Part shown: piece by piece, positions 38,311-47,879 of the stretch
How positions within the stretch are numbered: position 1 is the stretch's first letter
Layout: each line of letters opens with the position of its first letter
Assembly (NCBI RefSeq): GCF_000026185.1
Contig: NC_010694.1
Coordinates: forward strand, 2,852,001 to 2,916,000
Reading direction: 5' to 3'
DNA: 64,000 bases
DNA from: Erwinia tasmaniensis Et1/99
Lineage (GTDB): Bacteria > Pseudomonadota > Gammaproteobacteria > Enterobacterales > Enterobacteriaceae
Notes under the pieces: generated by a model
Databases searched by the model: none
Seen by the model: the letters and a program-made list of their open reading frames with translations, nothing else
What the model was told of the DNA's origin: nothing
Program-made: the position numbers and the translations under genes

Positions 38311-39093
38311 ATGGGTACGGCAATTTTTATGGTATTGATGGTCTGTGGCTACTGGTATACCAGCCGCGACCTTTCCACACGATTTAAAATCAAGCGCTCC
38401 TTTGGCTGGGACGTCTATTTCCTCGTCGCCCTGTATGGCTGTATTTTCGTCTTACAAGGGGTGTTCGCCACTGCCATTATCTGGCTACTGCTGCTGGCCA
38501 TATCGGCAATATTTAACGCCATTCCGCAGCTTGCCGATGGTCTGTACCATCAGTGGCAGATTGAATTTATGAACTGGAGTTTCTTGGGCATTCAGGCCCC
38601 GGTGGTGATTATGCTGGCGTTTGCCGTAATCTTTTGCCTTTATCGCTCCAGCTGGTCGGGCAGCGCCCGCCTCGACAGCACCGGCAGGAAAAAATTGTAT
38701 AAAGAGCTGTCCCGATCCAACGGCGTGGAGGGGCTGCTGTTTCAATGTATGGAGGAAGGCGAGCTGGTTATGATCACGCTGGTATCGCGCCATATCTACA
38801 TCGGGATGGTGCATGCGGCGGCATACGATAACCTGACCACCGCTAACGTCGTACTGATCCCAATGTTGAGCGGCTATCGCGATAGTCAGTCGCAAAATTT
38901 AAATATTGAACACAACTATAGCCGCTGGTACGCCGAACATGGCATTACCCTGGTATCGCAACCCACATCGGCCTTAGCCTTCCGTAAAGTGATTATGCTG
39001 AGTCAAATTGAGAGCCTGTCACTCTTCGATGCCGCCAGCGCCAGCGCGTTGCCGTTCGGCAGAACAGCCGAAATCGGCTCAGAAAAGCAGTGA
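38311..39093 (+). CDS. Membrane protein of unknown function, second gene of pair
   Basis: This 260-residue protein has about three N-terminal membrane segments (1-20, 30-65, 90-110), then a soluble cytoplasmic domain of roughly 145 residues. The soluble part has LLFQCMEEGELVMITLVSRHIYIG (in part: EGELVMITLVSRHIYIG), VVLIPMLSGYRDSQ and VIMLSQIESLSLFD. The strands suggest a small beta-rich domain. It is not a transporter I recognise. It starts one base after the preceding small gene, and its 3' end overlaps the convergent crcB gene by 15 bp. Confidence 0.7.
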   Translation: MGTAIFMVLMVCGYWYTSRDLSTRFKIKRSFGWDVYFLVALYGCIFVLQGVFATAIIWLLLLAISAIFNAIPQLADGLYHQWQIEFMNWSFLGIQAPVVIMLAFAVIFCLYRSSWSGSARLDSTGRKKLYKELSRSNGVEGLLFQCMEEGELVMITLVSRHIYIGMVHAAAYDNLTTANVVLIPMLSGYRDSQSQNLNIEHNYSRWYAEHGITLVSQPTSALAFRKVIMLSQIESLSLFDAASASALPFGRTAEIGSEKQ

Positions 39094-39456
39094 TACCAGC
39101 CAGAAACCGGCAATTGTCATCAGCAGTGAACCTGTCACATGGGTCAGTACCGAGATGACGGCCCACAGATAGTTTCCGGCCTGAAGCAACGTCACTACCT
39201 CCAGTGAAAACGTAGAAAAGGTCGTCATCCCGCCACACAGCCCGGTAGTAATGAGCAACTTCCAGTTTGGATCGATGCCCGGATAACGGGCAAACCACGC
39301 CACGGTCGCGCCAATAATCAACCCCCCCACCAAATTCACCAGCAGGGTGCCGGGCGGTAAATTTGGAAACCAGGCATTCAGGCGCACGGCCAACAGCCAG
39401 CGAATAACACAGCCAGCACAGCCGCCGATCATCACGGCTAATAACGGTTTTATCAT
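39079..39456 (-). CDS. crcB: Fluoride exporter CrcB/Fluc
   Basis: CrcB (Fluc) is a small dual-topology fluoride channel that relieves fluoride toxicity. This 125-residue, four-helix protein has the conserved GGCAGCVIRWL, GTLLVNLVGG, TGLCGGMTTFSTFSLE (with the fluoride-track Thr/Ser/Phe) and a C-terminal hydrophobic helix. A fluoride riboswitch with a built-in terminator precedes it, which independently confirms the function. Confidence 0.97.
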   Translation of the reverse strand: MIKPLLAVMIGGCAGCVIRWLLAVRLNAWFPNLPPGTLLVNLVGGLIIGATVAWFARYPGIDPNWKLLITTGLCGGMTTFSTFSLEVVTLLQAGNYLWAVISVLTHVTGSLLMTIAGFWLVSLLF

Positions 39457-39493
39457 AAAATTCTCAGTGGTTATTGAGGAGGCCGTCAGCAGG

Positions 39494-39549
39494 CAAAAAA
39501 ATCGCCTGATACCCCGACCTCCGGTTAAAAGAGTCGGTTTTATCAGGCG
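39494..39549 (-). terminator. Riboswitch-controlled terminator ahead of crcB
   Basis: On the minus strand CGCCTGATA (39549-39541) pairs with TATCAGGCG (39511-39503), extended inside by CCGAC/GTCGG, and is followed by ATTTTTTT. The first arm overlaps the 3' end of the aptamer, so fluoride binding should compete with terminator formation. Confidence 0.88.
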
Positions 39550-39603
39550 TCATCAGCCCGAAAAAATCAGGGCGGTTGGGAAAGGTGGAGCACCATCACC
39601 TTG
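39545..39603 (-). promoter_or_regulatory. Fluoride riboswitch (crcB motif)
   Basis: On the minus strand the leader has the conserved elements in order: GGTGATGGTGCTCCACC (39600-39584), AACCGCC, a short hairpin closed by CCTGA..TCGGG, and GGCTGATGACGCCT. These match the crcB-motif aptamer. It lies about 90 nt before the crcB start and leads into an intrinsic terminator, so fluoride turns on crcB by preventing termination. Confidence 0.92.
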
Positions 39604-39695
39604 TGATACTTAAGATAATCAGCCGACATTGATTTTGCAAGCCGTCACTCAAGGGGTAAGATAATTCAAACGTGGCTACCGCAGGAGCAGGTAAA

Positions 39696-40127
39696 ATGAG
39701 CGTTCGCAAAAATCCACCGCCCTCCACCACCCTGCCGACGCGCAAAATAACGAAGCCGGTACGCTATTTATATCAGCTGCTTGCCATCATCAGCCTGGCA
39801 CTGGCGGTCGCAGGATTTATTCTGCCCGGCCTGCCCTGCACCGAGTTTGTACTGCTGGCGGCCTGGTTCGCTTCGCGTAGCTCACCGTCTTTGCACCGCT
39901 GGATTATGTGCCACAGGCTATTTGGGCCGCTGCTGAAAAACTGGCAGCAGGGTATCTTGCCGCGCCGTGCCAAATGGGCTGCCACGCTGGCTATGAGCGT
40001 GACCGCGCTGATGATGGTCATCTGCGTCACGCATAAGCCCAGCGTGGTGATTTCAATCTGCTGCATGGCGGCGGTGCTGGTTTGGTTGTGGCGTCGCCCG
40101 GAAAAGCTGCCCGCACCGCCTGCATAA
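39696..40127 (+). CDS. DUF454 (YbaN-like) membrane protein
   Basis: This 143-residue DUF454 family inner-membrane protein has three or four hydrophobic segments: YQLLAIISLALAVAGFILPG, PCTEFVLLAAWFAS and a C-terminal pair. The family signature GFILPGLPCTEFVLLAAWFASRSSP is intact (given in part: LPGLPCTEFVLLAAWFA). ATG 39696 follows AGGAGCAGG. Function unknown. It is divergent from crcB. Confidence 0.88.
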   Translation: MSVRKNPPPSTTLPTRKITKPVRYLYQLLAIISLALAVAGFILPGLPCTEFVLLAAWFASRSSPSLHRWIMCHRLFGPLLKNWQQGILPRRAKWAATLAMSVTALMMVICVTHKPSVVISICCMAAVLVWLWRRPEKLPAPPA

Positions 40128-40213
40128 AAGAGGAACATTTTTATCTTATCCAGCCGTTTTTAATCGCGTCCATTTGGTACATGCTGGTCTGCCCCCCAAT
40201 CAGAGAAACCCAG

Positions 40214-41041
40214 ATGACCAAAAATCTTAACAAGGATACCCAGGTCTGCATGTCGCTGGCAGCACGCCCTGGCAATTTCGGCACCCGTTTTCATAACTAT
40301 TTGTATAACGCCCTCGACCTTGATTATCTGTACAAAGCCTTTACCACGCAGGATCTGACCGCCGCCATCGGTGGCGTACGCGCTCTGGCGATCCGCGGCT
40401 GTGCCATTTCAATGCCGTTTAAAGAGGCCTGCATTCCCCTGCTGGATGCGCTGGATGACTCTGCCAAAGCCATCGATTCAGTCAACACCATCGTGAATAG
40501 CAACGGCTGGCTGAAGGGATATAACACCGACTATATCGCCATCACAACGCTGCTGAAACAGTACCGGGTCTCAGGCGAACTGACCTTTGCGCTACGCGGC
40601 AGCGGCGGCATGGCAAAAGCGGTGGCCTGTGCGTTAAAAGACAGCGGGTTCAACCAGGGCTATATTATTGCACGCAACGAAACCCGTGGACGTGAACTGG
40701 CGGCGCTGTATGGACTGACGTGGCGCCCCGATCTCACCGATCTACAGCCGGGGCTGTTGATCAACGCCACGCCAACCGGAATGGCGGGGGGGATCGATGC
40801 TGAGACACTCTCTTTCAGCCAGGAAAACATTGCTGCCGCCAGCGTCATCTTTGAAGTCGTGGCATTACCGGAGCTGACGCCGCTGGTACGTATGGCGCAC
40901 AGCCTCGGGAAAGTCGTCATTACCGGCGCACAGGTATTTGCTATTCAGGCGGTGGAACAGTTTGTGCTGTATACCGGCATGCGCCCGAATGAGTCGCTGT
41001 TCAGGGAAGCGGCTGAATATGCACGCGGGTCGAAGGCTTAA
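40214..41041 (+). CDS. Shikimate 5-dehydrogenase-like protein
   Basis: This 275-residue member of the shikimate/quinate dehydrogenase superfamily belongs to the AroE-like SdhL type rather than core AroE. Visible motifs: RFHNYLYNALDLDYLYKAF, ISMPFKEACIPLLD (catalytic Lys), NTIVNSNGWLKGYNTDY (catalytic Asp), GSGGMAKAVACAL nucleotide loop and INATPTGMAGG. The substrate-binding S-x-S of AroE (near the N-terminus) is replaced by a CMSLAARPGNFGTRFHN-like segment, so shikimate may not be the natural substrate. ATG 40214 is preceded by AGAGAAA. Confidence 0.85.
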   Translation: MTKNLNKDTQVCMSLAARPGNFGTRFHNYLYNALDLDYLYKAFTTQDLTAAIGGVRALAIRGCAISMPFKEACIPLLDALDDSAKAIDSVNTIVNSNGWLKGYNTDYIAITTLLKQYRVSGELTFALRGSGGMAKAVACALKDSGFNQGYIIARNETRGRELAALYGLTWRPDLTDLQPGLLINATPTGMAGGIDAETLSFSQENIAAASVIFEVVALPELTPLVRMAHSLGKVVITGAQVFAIQAVEQFVLYTGMRPNESLFREAAEYARGSKA

Positions 41042-41112
41042 GCGGCTACGTTGACCCTCTGCGTCAGGATGCCGGCGATTTATCGTACTAGCCGCCGGCG
41101 TCCGCCGCCTCC

Positions 41113-41451
41113 ATGCGTTCAAAAATTGTGCTAATTTTAAAAGTAGCAACATCTCTACATTGGGTGCAGGAGAGGAATATGACCAGCAAAACCTATACCA
41201 GCCGTCAGGGGAAAATTCTGCGCCAGTGGTTTGAGGAATATGTGCTAAGTGAATATCAGGGGCGGGTTCTGGCTGTCGACAGACAGGTGGCCCGTCATTG
41301 CGCCCGGCTGCACGTGCCGGACAAACGTTCACTTAACGATTCACTGATTGCCGCCACCGCTTTTATCAACGGCATGACGGTCGTCACCCGAAACATTGCA
41401 GATTTTACCCATATGGATATCCCTTTGCTCAATCCCTGGGCTGATGTCTGA
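41113..41451 (+). pseudogene. VapC-type PIN toxin remnant lacking N-terminus
   Basis: Residues from RQGKILRQWFEEYVL onward, including RVLAVDRQVARHCARLHVPD, NDSLIAATAFINGMTVVTRNIADF and IPLLNPW, are the C-terminal two thirds of a FitB/VapC PIN-domain ribonuclease. The N-terminal part with the first catalytic Asp (DTNV) and the second acidic residue is missing. Upstream DNA such as ACATTGGGTGCAGGAGAGG looks like a decayed TLGEIQAGIE coding segment with deletions. An ATG at 41179 could still be translated (90 residues) but would lack the active site. No antitoxin gene is adjacent. Confidence 0.75.
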
Positions 41452-41464
41452 ACAATCCCGGTCA

Positions 41465-42088
41465 CTATCTTTTATCCACCAGCATTTTCAGCGCCAGTCC
41501 GGCCAGCACCGTGCCCATCAGCCAGCGTTGAACTTTCTGCCAGCCGGGCCGATTGGCGAGGAAGCTGGCGATGGTGCCGGCGGTAAAAATAATCCCGCCG
41601 TTCACCAGCATACTGATAACGATTTGACTGAAGCCGAGCGTCAGAGACTGCCCCAGCACGTTACCCTGCGCCGGATGGATAAACTGCGGCAGTAAGGTCA
41701 GATAGATAACGGCCGCTTTCGGGTTGAGCAGATTGGTAAACAGCCCCATGCTGAACAGTTTTCCGGCGCTGTCCGGCGGCAGGTCGCGCAGTTGAAACGG
41801 CGATTTACCGCCAAATATCGCCTGCCAGGCCATCCACAGCAGATAAACCGCGCCGGCGAAACGTAGCGCATCGTAAGCCAGTGGTATCGTCATCAGCAGC
41901 GCGGTAAGACCCAGCGCCGCGCAGAGCATATAAAACATAAAGCCCAGCGCCACGCCGCATAGCGAGATATACCCGGCCCTGCGCCCCTGGCATATTGAGC
42001 GCGAAATAAGGTAGATCATGTTGGGGCCGGGGGTCAGCACCATGCCCAGAGCGATACCGCAAAACGGCAAAAGCTGTGAAAGTGTCAC
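41465..42088 (-). CDS. LysE/RhtB family amino acid exporter
   Basis: This 207-residue, six-helix inner-membrane exporter has the family start GIALGMVLTPGPNMIYLISRS (in part: MVLTPGPNMIYLISRS), GVALGFMFYML, FAGAVYLLWMAWQAI and LLNPKAAVIYLTLLPQF. It probably exports an amino acid or derivative. The start is GTG 42088, preceded at close range by a G9 run that itself follows A7 on the coding strand; the G run likely serves as the ribosome site. It lies just downstream of proA, but with no overlap. Confidence 0.9.
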   Translation of the reverse strand: MTLSQLLPFCGIALGMVLTPGPNMIYLISRSICQGRRAGYISLCGVALGFMFYMLCAALGLTALLMTIPLAYDALRFAGAVYLLWMAWQAIFGGKSPFQLRDLPPDSAGKLFSMGLFTNLLNPKAAVIYLTLLPQFIHPAQGNVLGQSLTLGFSQIVISMLVNGGIIFTAGTIASFLANRPGWQKVQRWLMGTVLAGLALKMLVDKR

Positions 42089-42114
42089 CCTGTCCCCCCC
42101 CCTTTTTTTATCCG

Positions 42115-43368
42115 TTAATCACGCACGGTATCGTCACCGAACGCGACCCATTTGTAGGTCGTCAGCGCTTCCAGACCCATCGGGCCGCGGGCGTGCAGCT
42201 TCTGCGTACTGACCGCCACTTCAGCCCCTAAACCGAACTGGCCGCCGTCGGTGAAACGGGTGCTGGCGTTGACGTAAACCGCGGAAGAGTCCACCTCATT
42301 GACGAAGCGATCCGCATGCTTAATGGTGCGCGTCAGGATAGCGTCAGAGTGCTGGGTGCCGTATTCGCGGATATGCGCAATCCCCTCGCTAAGATCGTCC
42401 ACCAGCTTAACGTTCAGATCCAGCGCCAGCCACTCGTCCCGATACTGGGCATCGGTTACCGCACTGACGCAAGCCGGGCCCTGCTGCAACAGCGGCAACG
42501 AACGCGCATCGGCGTGCAGGCTAATCCCCTCCTGCGCCATACGCGCGCTGAGCGCAGGCAGGAAGCTGTCGGCTATCGCCGCATCAATCAGCAGAGTTTC
42601 TACCGAGTTACAGGCGCTCGGCCGCTGCTTCTTGGCATTGACGATCACCTTCAGCGCCGCTTCCTGTTCAATACTGCGATCGACGTAAATATGGCAAACG
42701 CCGATCCCGCCGGTGATCACCGGGATGGTCGACTGCTCGCGGCACAGCTTGTGCAGTCCGGCCCCGCCGCGTGGGATCAGCATATCGACATAACGATCGA
42801 GCTTCAGCAGCTGATTGACCAGCTCGCGATCCGGGCTTTCAATCGCCTGCACCGCAGCGGCCGGCACGCCATGCCGTTTCAGCGCATCCTGAATGACGCG
42901 CACGGTGGCGGCATTAGTACGGTAAGTCTCTTTGCCGCCGCGCAGGATCACCGCATTACCGGTTTTCAGGCACAGGCTGGCGACATCCACGGTGACGTTC
43001 GGGCGCGCTTCATAAATCACCCCGACCACGCCGAGCGGCACGCGACGGCGTTCAATGCGCAGCCCGCTATCGAGCTTACCGCCGTCAATCACTACCCCAA
43101 CCGGATCGGCCAGGCGGCACACCTGACGCACGTCATCGGCAATCCCTTTCAGGCGTTGCCGATCGAGCATCAGGCGATCCAGCAGCGCCGCGCTCATACC
43201 GTTTTGTCGCGCATCGGCAAGATCCTGCTGGTTAGCCGCAAGGATCTCCGCGCTCTGCGCTTCCAGACGATCGGCGATCGTCATCAATAGCTGATTTTTT
43301 TCTGCGGTGGAGAGCACCGACAGCTGATAAGAGGCGGCCTTTGCGGCCTGGCCCATTTGTTCAAGCAT
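42115..43368 (-). CDS. proA: Gamma-glutamyl phosphate reductase
   Basis: ProA reduces gamma-glutamyl phosphate to glutamate semialdehyde, step two of proline synthesis. The 417-residue protein matches E. coli ProA throughout: [14 protein letters not shown] start, [30 protein letters not shown], the catalytic Cys in [13 protein letters not shown], and [15 protein letters not shown] end. I use ATG 43368; a TTG directly before it is in frame. It begins 9 bp after proB, so they are one operon. Confidence 0.97.
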   Translation of the reverse strand: MLEQMGQAAKAASYQLSVLSTAEKNQLLMTIADRLEAQSAEILAANQQDLADARQNGMSAALLDRLMLDRQRLKGIADDVRQVCRLADPVGVVIDGGKLDSGLRIERRRVPLGVVGVIYEARPNVTVDVASLCLKTGNAVILRGGKETYRTNAATVRVIQDALKRHGVPAAAVQAIESPDRELVNQLLKLDRYVDMLIPRGGAGLHKLCREQSTIPVITGGIGVCHIYVDRSIEQEAALKVIVNAKKQRPSACNSVETLLIDAAIADSFLPALSARMAQEGISLHADARSLPLLQQGPACVSAVTDAQYRDEWLALDLNVKLVDDLSEGIAHIREYGTQHSDAILTRTIKHADRFVNEVDSSAVYVNASTRFTDGGQFGLGAEVAVSTQKLHARGPMGLEALTTYKWVAFGDDTVRD

Positions 43369-43377
43369 CAACGTTCC

Positions 43378-44481
43378 TTAGCTGACAATCATATCGTCGC
43401 GATGAATAGCCACCGGACCATATTCATAACCTAAAATTTCGCCGATCTGCTGGGAATGGTGCCCGGCAATCATGCGCATAGCGTCGCTGTTATAGCGCGA
43501 TACGCCGTGAGCCACATCGCGCCCCTGCAGGCTGCGAATGCGGATCACTTCACCACGTGAGAAGTTACCGCTAATTTCACGGATGCCCTTTGGCAACAGC
43601 GAGCTGCCGCGTTCGAGGATCGCCGACAATGCGCCATCGTCCACCACCAGCTCACCGGCAGGAGGCGCGCCGAAAATCCAACGCTTGCGGTTTTCCAGCG
43701 GGGTTTCCAGCGCGTGGAAACACGTCCCTACCGGGTGAGACGCAATCACATCCCCGATGACGCCAGGACGACTACCCGCCGCAATAATGGTATCGATCCC
43801 GGCGCGGCAGGCAATATCCGCCGCCTGTAATTTCGTCGCCATCCCTCCGGTGCCGAGGCCGGAAACGCTGTCACCGGCCAGCGCACGCAGATCGTCATCA
43901 ATACCCCTGACATCGCGGATCAGCTCCGCCTGCGGATTATTGCGCGGATCGGCGGTGAATAATCCCTGCTGATCGGTGAGCAACAGCAGCTTATCGGCCC
44001 CGGCGAGAATCGCGGCCAGCGCCGAAAGATTATCGTTATCACCCACTTTGATCTCCGCAGTGGCCACCGCGTCATTTTCATTAATCACCGGAACGATATG
44101 GTTATCAAGCAGGGCGCGCAACGTATCGCGGGCGTTAAGAAAGCGCTCCCGATCTTCCAAATCGGCGCGTGTCAGCAGCATCTGACCGATATGGATCCCG
44201 TAAATGGAGAACATCTGTTCCCAGAGCTGGATCAGACGGCTCTGCCCCACCGCAGCCAGCAGCTGCTTCGAGGCGATGGTGGGTGGCAGTTCAGGGTAGC
44301 CAAGATGCTCACGCCCGGCCGCCATTGCGCCTGAAGTGACAATCACAATCCGGTGTCCCGCCGCGTGCTGCTGGGCGCACTGACGCACCAATTCGACGAT
44401 ATGTGCCCGATTGAGCCGACGTGAACCACCGGTCAATACGCTGGTCCCCAGTTTCACCACCAGGGTCTGGCTGCTGCTCAT
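43378..44481 (-). CDS. proB: Glutamate 5-kinase
   Basis: ProB phosphorylates glutamate to start proline synthesis and is feedback-inhibited by proline. The 367-residue protein has an amino-acid kinase domain ([43 protein letters not shown] in parts, [12 protein letters not shown]) and a C-terminal PUA domain (about 275-367; [20 protein letters not shown]). The operon with proA and its divergence from phoE match E. coli. Confidence 0.97.
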   Translation of the reverse strand: MSSSQTLVVKLGTSVLTGGSRRLNRAHIVELVRQCAQQHAAGHRIVIVTSGAMAAGREHLGYPELPPTIASKQLLAAVGQSRLIQLWEQMFSIYGIHIGQMLLTRADLEDRERFLNARDTLRALLDNHIVPVINENDAVATAEIKVGDNDNLSALAAILAGADKLLLLTDQQGLFTADPRNNPQAELIRDVRGIDDDLRALAGDSVSGLGTGGMATKLQAADIACRAGIDTIIAAGSRPGVIGDVIASHPVGTCFHALETPLENRKRWIFGAPPAGELVVDDGALSAILERGSSLLPKGIREISGNFSRGEVIRIRSLQGRDVAHGVSRYNSDAMRMIAGHHSQQIGEILGYEYGPVAIHRDDMIVS

Positions 44482-44627
44482 TATTTCCTGCCGTTTCGTA
44501 AAAAAGAGTACAAAGAAACGTTTTAGCAGTTGTTGTGGCTGAAGCCAACAGCCAGCAGGGGAAAAGGGTGAAAAAGCCAGACCCTTTACCCATGCAAAAG
44601 TTCACAATAACGAAGAAATGTTTGGAA

Positions 44628-44645
44628 TTGTAATAAAACTTTAAT
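44628..44645 (+). promoter_or_regulatory. Pho box-like site upstream of phoE
   Basis: TTGTAATAAAACTTTAAT matches the 18-bp Pho box consensus (CTGTCATA, A/T spacer, CTGTCAC) at 14 positions. It lies 135 bp before the porin start, where the E. coli phoE Pho box region also sits upstream. The divergent proB promoter must lie in the same 300-bp gap. Confidence 0.6.
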
Positions 44646-44779
44646 AGTAAAAGGGTAAAAAGTCGGTGCTTTGAGAAGAGCCTTCGGGCCAACATCAGCC
44701 AGAAATTCAGGTTAGTCGCTCCGGTGACCAGAAATATGGCGGCAATTTATTTTTTTTACTTTTTGGGATTGATAGCAAA

Positions 44780-45934
44780 ATGATGAAGAAACGCACACTG
44801 GCAATTTTAACCGCAGCCCTGACCATCACCAGCGCAGCTCAGGCCGCGGAAATTTACAATAAAGACAGTAACAAACTAGATTTCTACGGCAAAATCAAAG
44901 CGATGCGCTACTTGAGCGATGCGGATACCAATGCCAGCAACAATGCAGATAAATCTTATACTCGTATCGGCTTCAAGGGACAGACCCAGATCAACGACCA
45001 GCTGACCGGCTATGGTCAGTGGGAATACAACTTCAGCCTGAGCAATTCTGAAGGCAGCAGCGATGCGCAGTCGGGTAACAAAACCCGTCTGGGCTTTGCC
45101 GGCCTAAAACTGAAAGATTTTGGCTCCATTGACTACGGCCGTAACTATGGCGTGATTTACGACGTTGAAGCCTTCACCGATATGATGCCGGAATTTGGCG
45201 GAACCGGTTATACCCGCACTGACACCTACATGCTGACCCGTGGTAACGGCATGCTAACCTACCGTAACAACGATTTCTTTGGTCTGGTTGATGGCCTGAA
45301 ATTTGCCTTGCAGTATCAGGGTAAAAACGAAGGTTCAGGCTCCCGAGCCACCAACGTGTCAAACGGTGACGGCTACGGCGCTTCGTTGTCTTATAAAATC
45401 ATTGATGGCCTGACCATTAACGGGGCCGTGTCTTCAGCTAACCGCCTGAATGCCAACAGCGCCACGTCAACCAGTAGCCAGAAATTGGCTGCATACGGGT
45501 CAGGCGAAAAGGCCGAAGCCTGGGCAACGGGCTTAAAATATGACAACAACGGCGTCTATCTGGCGGGTACTTACGCCGAAACGCGTAACACCAATCCGCT
45601 GAGCGGCGCTTCTTATACCTTTGCCGGTAACAAGAGTCCAACCGCCATTTCCGGCTATGTGAACAAAGTGCAGAATACTGAACTGGTTGCCCAGTATCAG
45701 TTTGATTCCGGCCTGCGCCCATCGCTGGCCTATGTACAGACCAAGGCAAAAGACATTGAAAACGGTATTGGTGATGCCGATCTGGTCAAATTCGTTGATA
45801 TCGGTGCCACCTACTACTTCAACAAAAACATGTCGACCTTTGTAGACTACAAGGTCAACCTGCTGAACAAAAACAATAAGCTGAACCTGAATACTGACGA
45901 TATCGTTGCGGTCGGCCTGATGTACCAGTTCTGA
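44780..45934 (+). CDS. phoE: OmpC/PhoE-type general porin
   Basis: This 384-residue trimeric outer-membrane porin has a signal peptide ending near [11 protein letters not shown] and the sixteen-strand pattern. Conserved segments are [16 protein letters not shown], the PEFGG loop-3 motif at about 130, and the terminal aromatic MYQF. By sequence alone it could be any OmpC/OmpF/PhoE paralogue; the position divergent from proB and convergent with crl, and the Pho box-like site, favour PhoE. In E. coli PhoE is induced by phosphate starvation and prefers anions. Confidence 0.9.
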   Translation: MMKKRTLAILTAALTITSAAQAAEIYNKDSNKLDFYGKIKAMRYLSDADTNASNNADKSYTRIGFKGQTQINDQLTGYGQWEYNFSLSNSEGSSDAQSGNKTRLGFAGLKLKDFGSIDYGRNYGVIYDVEAFTDMMPEFGGTGYTRTDTYMLTRGNGMLTYRNNDFFGLVDGLKFALQYQGKNEGSGSRATNVSNGDGYGASLSYKIIDGLTINGAVSSANRLNANSATSTSSQKLAAYGSGEKAEAWATGLKYDNNGVYLAGTYAETRNTNPLSGASYTFAGNKSPTAISGYVNKVQNTELVAQYQFDSGLRPSLAYVQTKAKDIENGIGDADLVKFVDIGATYYFNKNMSTFVDYKVNLLNKNNKLNLNTDDIVAVGLMYQF

Positions 45935-46013
45935 TTGGCCTGATGCACCAGCGGAACGTTGGCACAACGGCGTGAATTGAGTGACACGGCCTGTCTCGGC
46001 CTTAACAAAAGAT

Positions 46014-46044
46014 AATCCGGGCTGGAGCAACTCCAGCCCGGATT
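46014..46044. terminator. Bidirectional terminator between phoE and crl
   Basis: AATCCGGGCTGGAG-CAA-CTCCAGCCCGGATT is a perfect 14-bp stem, flanked by AAAAGAT on the left and GTTTACG on the right. It serves both convergent genes. Confidence 0.92.
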
Positions 46045-46054
46045 GTTTACGCTG

Positions 46055-46456
46055 TCAGGCGGTGAGTTTCACCGGCTGGTCTGCGAAATCGGTTGCCGGG
46101 ATCAGTTCCAGTTCCAGCTCCGCCAGCAGCGCCTTTAGGCGTACATGGAAGTTGCGTAACGTCTCTTCAAGACGGGCATTATTATCCTTACCCTTCACTG
46201 CCGTCGGCTTCCAGTTGCCTTCTTTATCGAACAGGCCAAAGTGATACTCGTAGGTAAAATGGTCCGTGTGGGCTTCAAGCTCCATCCACCATCCCCAGAA
46301 TTCACGCAGTTCCGGTTGCGGTTTCACATTGACGCAAACTGCCAGACAGTCGAAGAAGAAACGGTCGCCTTCGCACTTACTTTCACGGATGTAAGGGCCT
46401 AAAGAGTGAAAGCGCTTAATTATTCGACCCTTAGGATGTCCACTCGGTAACGTCAT
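46055..46456 (-). CDS. crl: Sigma factor-binding protein Crl
   Basis: Crl helps RpoS assemble with core RNA polymerase and so boosts the general stress response. The 133-residue protein matches E. coli from [16 protein letters not shown] through [32 protein letters not shown] and [10 protein letters not shown] to PVKLTA. GAGG lies ahead of the start codon. Gene order (frsA, crl, phoE, proB) is that of E. coli in inverted orientation. Confidence 0.97.
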   Translation of the reverse strand: MTLPSGHPKGRIIKRFHSLGPYIRESKCEGDRFFFDCLAVCVNVKPQPELREFWGWWMELEAHTDHFTYEYHFGLFDKEGNWKPTAVKGKDNNARLEETLRNFHVRLKALLAELELELIPATDFADQPVKLTA

Positions 46457-46512
46457 CGTTTAACCTCCTTTGTTGAGCCTATAGTTGTAGCAAAAACATG
46501 AGTTTTAGCAAC

Positions 46513-47763
46513 TTATAGCGTTAGTTTCGCCAGAAGCCAGTCAGACATATCGCGTAAAGCCGTGTCAAAACCGATCCGCGCCGGAGAAGTGGGGATCTTT
46601 AACAGACGCCCTGCGCTGGATGAATTAACGATGAGCCGCGACTCCTCTTCCGGGCTGAAGGGGTCATTCGCCCAGCAGGCAGAAAGCATCGGAGTGGGCA
46701 AACGGCGGCCCAGCAGGCCCTGCATTTTCAACGAAAAACAACTCAGTTCAGTTCGCAAGGTGCCGTCAGATGTCCCGGACATCCCCAGCCTGCTGGCCAG
46801 CATATCCATATACATATCCGGTACTCTGTCCTGTAAATCCGTATCGGTCAGCAAACGATGCACGACCGGGCCGAGGCAGGCCACCGCACGCAGGCGATGC
46901 GTCTCCAGCGAGGCGAGCCTGACCGCGATATTCGCGCCGAAGCGGTAGCCAAAGGCCGCCACGCGGGTATGATCGACCCATGCGACGTTTTCCAGCTGGC
47001 GCAGCACCTGCTGGTGCAAAAAGCTGGTATCCTGGGTGAGTTTCCACTTGGCAGAAAAGCCCACCGAAGGCATATCCAACGTCAACAACGCAATGCCGCG
47101 TGGCGCGAGGTAGTCATGGAAAAGCCGGTAGTGATCGCTTTGCAGCGAGTCTAAGCTGCCGCACATCAACACCGTAGGATAAGGCGGCCGTGCATCAGGC
47201 GGCATGTGAAGAAATCCGCTCACCGGGCTGCCGCCAGGAATAGCAAACTCCAACTCTTTCAGTTCACCGGGCAAAAGCAGAGTGGCCTGCTGATAGGCGC
47301 GGCTGGCCAGCAACTGGGCCTGTTCAGCCAACGGGTCCTCTTTCAGGTGCGGATAGCTCGCCACGCTGTAGAGGTTAGCGGCCTGAAGCCAGCAGTGACC
47401 CGCCTGCTGTTCATCGTGGTTCTGGCTGGCTTTCTGCTGCCACAGTGCTCCCTGCTTTGACCATTCATAAATCCAGTTCCCCCCACGATAACCCATCACC
47501 GTATCCAGCAGCCGTTCGTCGGTGTGCTCACTGGTGCTTGCCGCAATACGCGACAAAACCTCAACGATCTCCTGAGGAGAAAGGCCTCGCCAGGCCCAGA
47601 GCAGGCGATCGATGGTGCGATACCAGCCGACCGAATGCTCGCCGCCCAACGCAGCATGGATTAAAAACGGATGATGGTGACGCACGCGGCGAACCAGTGA
47701 AGAGGTTTCCGGGTGCTTGAAACGCGGCTTGAACAGTTCTTCGCTGAGATTTTTCGGTGGCAT
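46513..47763 (-). CDS. frsA: Esterase-like fermentation/respiration switch protein FrsA
   Basis: FrsA is an alpha/beta-hydrolase-fold protein reported to bind the glucose-specific enzyme IIA and affect fermentation. This 416-residue copy follows E. coli FrsA closely: [46 protein letters not shown] (in part) and [19 protein letters not shown]. The nucleophile elbow reads AFGYRFGAN, with Arg where esterases have Ser-containing GxSxG, as in E. coli. I start at ATG 47763 by homology; an in-frame start at 47823 would add 20 residues. Confidence 0.93.
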
Positions 47764-47840
47764 AACGGGCGGGTCCTCCGGGGTACAGTCGGCTACTAAG
47801 TTTAGCGTAGCCCGCGACTCCACGCGAAGGGTAAAACGGA

Positions 47841-47863
47841 CGCGCCCGGCATAACCGGGCGCG
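47841..47863 (-). terminator. GC-rich terminator between gpt and frsA
   Basis: CGCGCCCGG and CCGGGCGCG form a perfect 9-bp stem around a 5-base loop, 17 bp past the gpt stop. On the minus strand TCCGTTTTACCC follows. Confidence 0.7.
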
Positions 47864-47879
47864 CTTTGATCGATATCAA

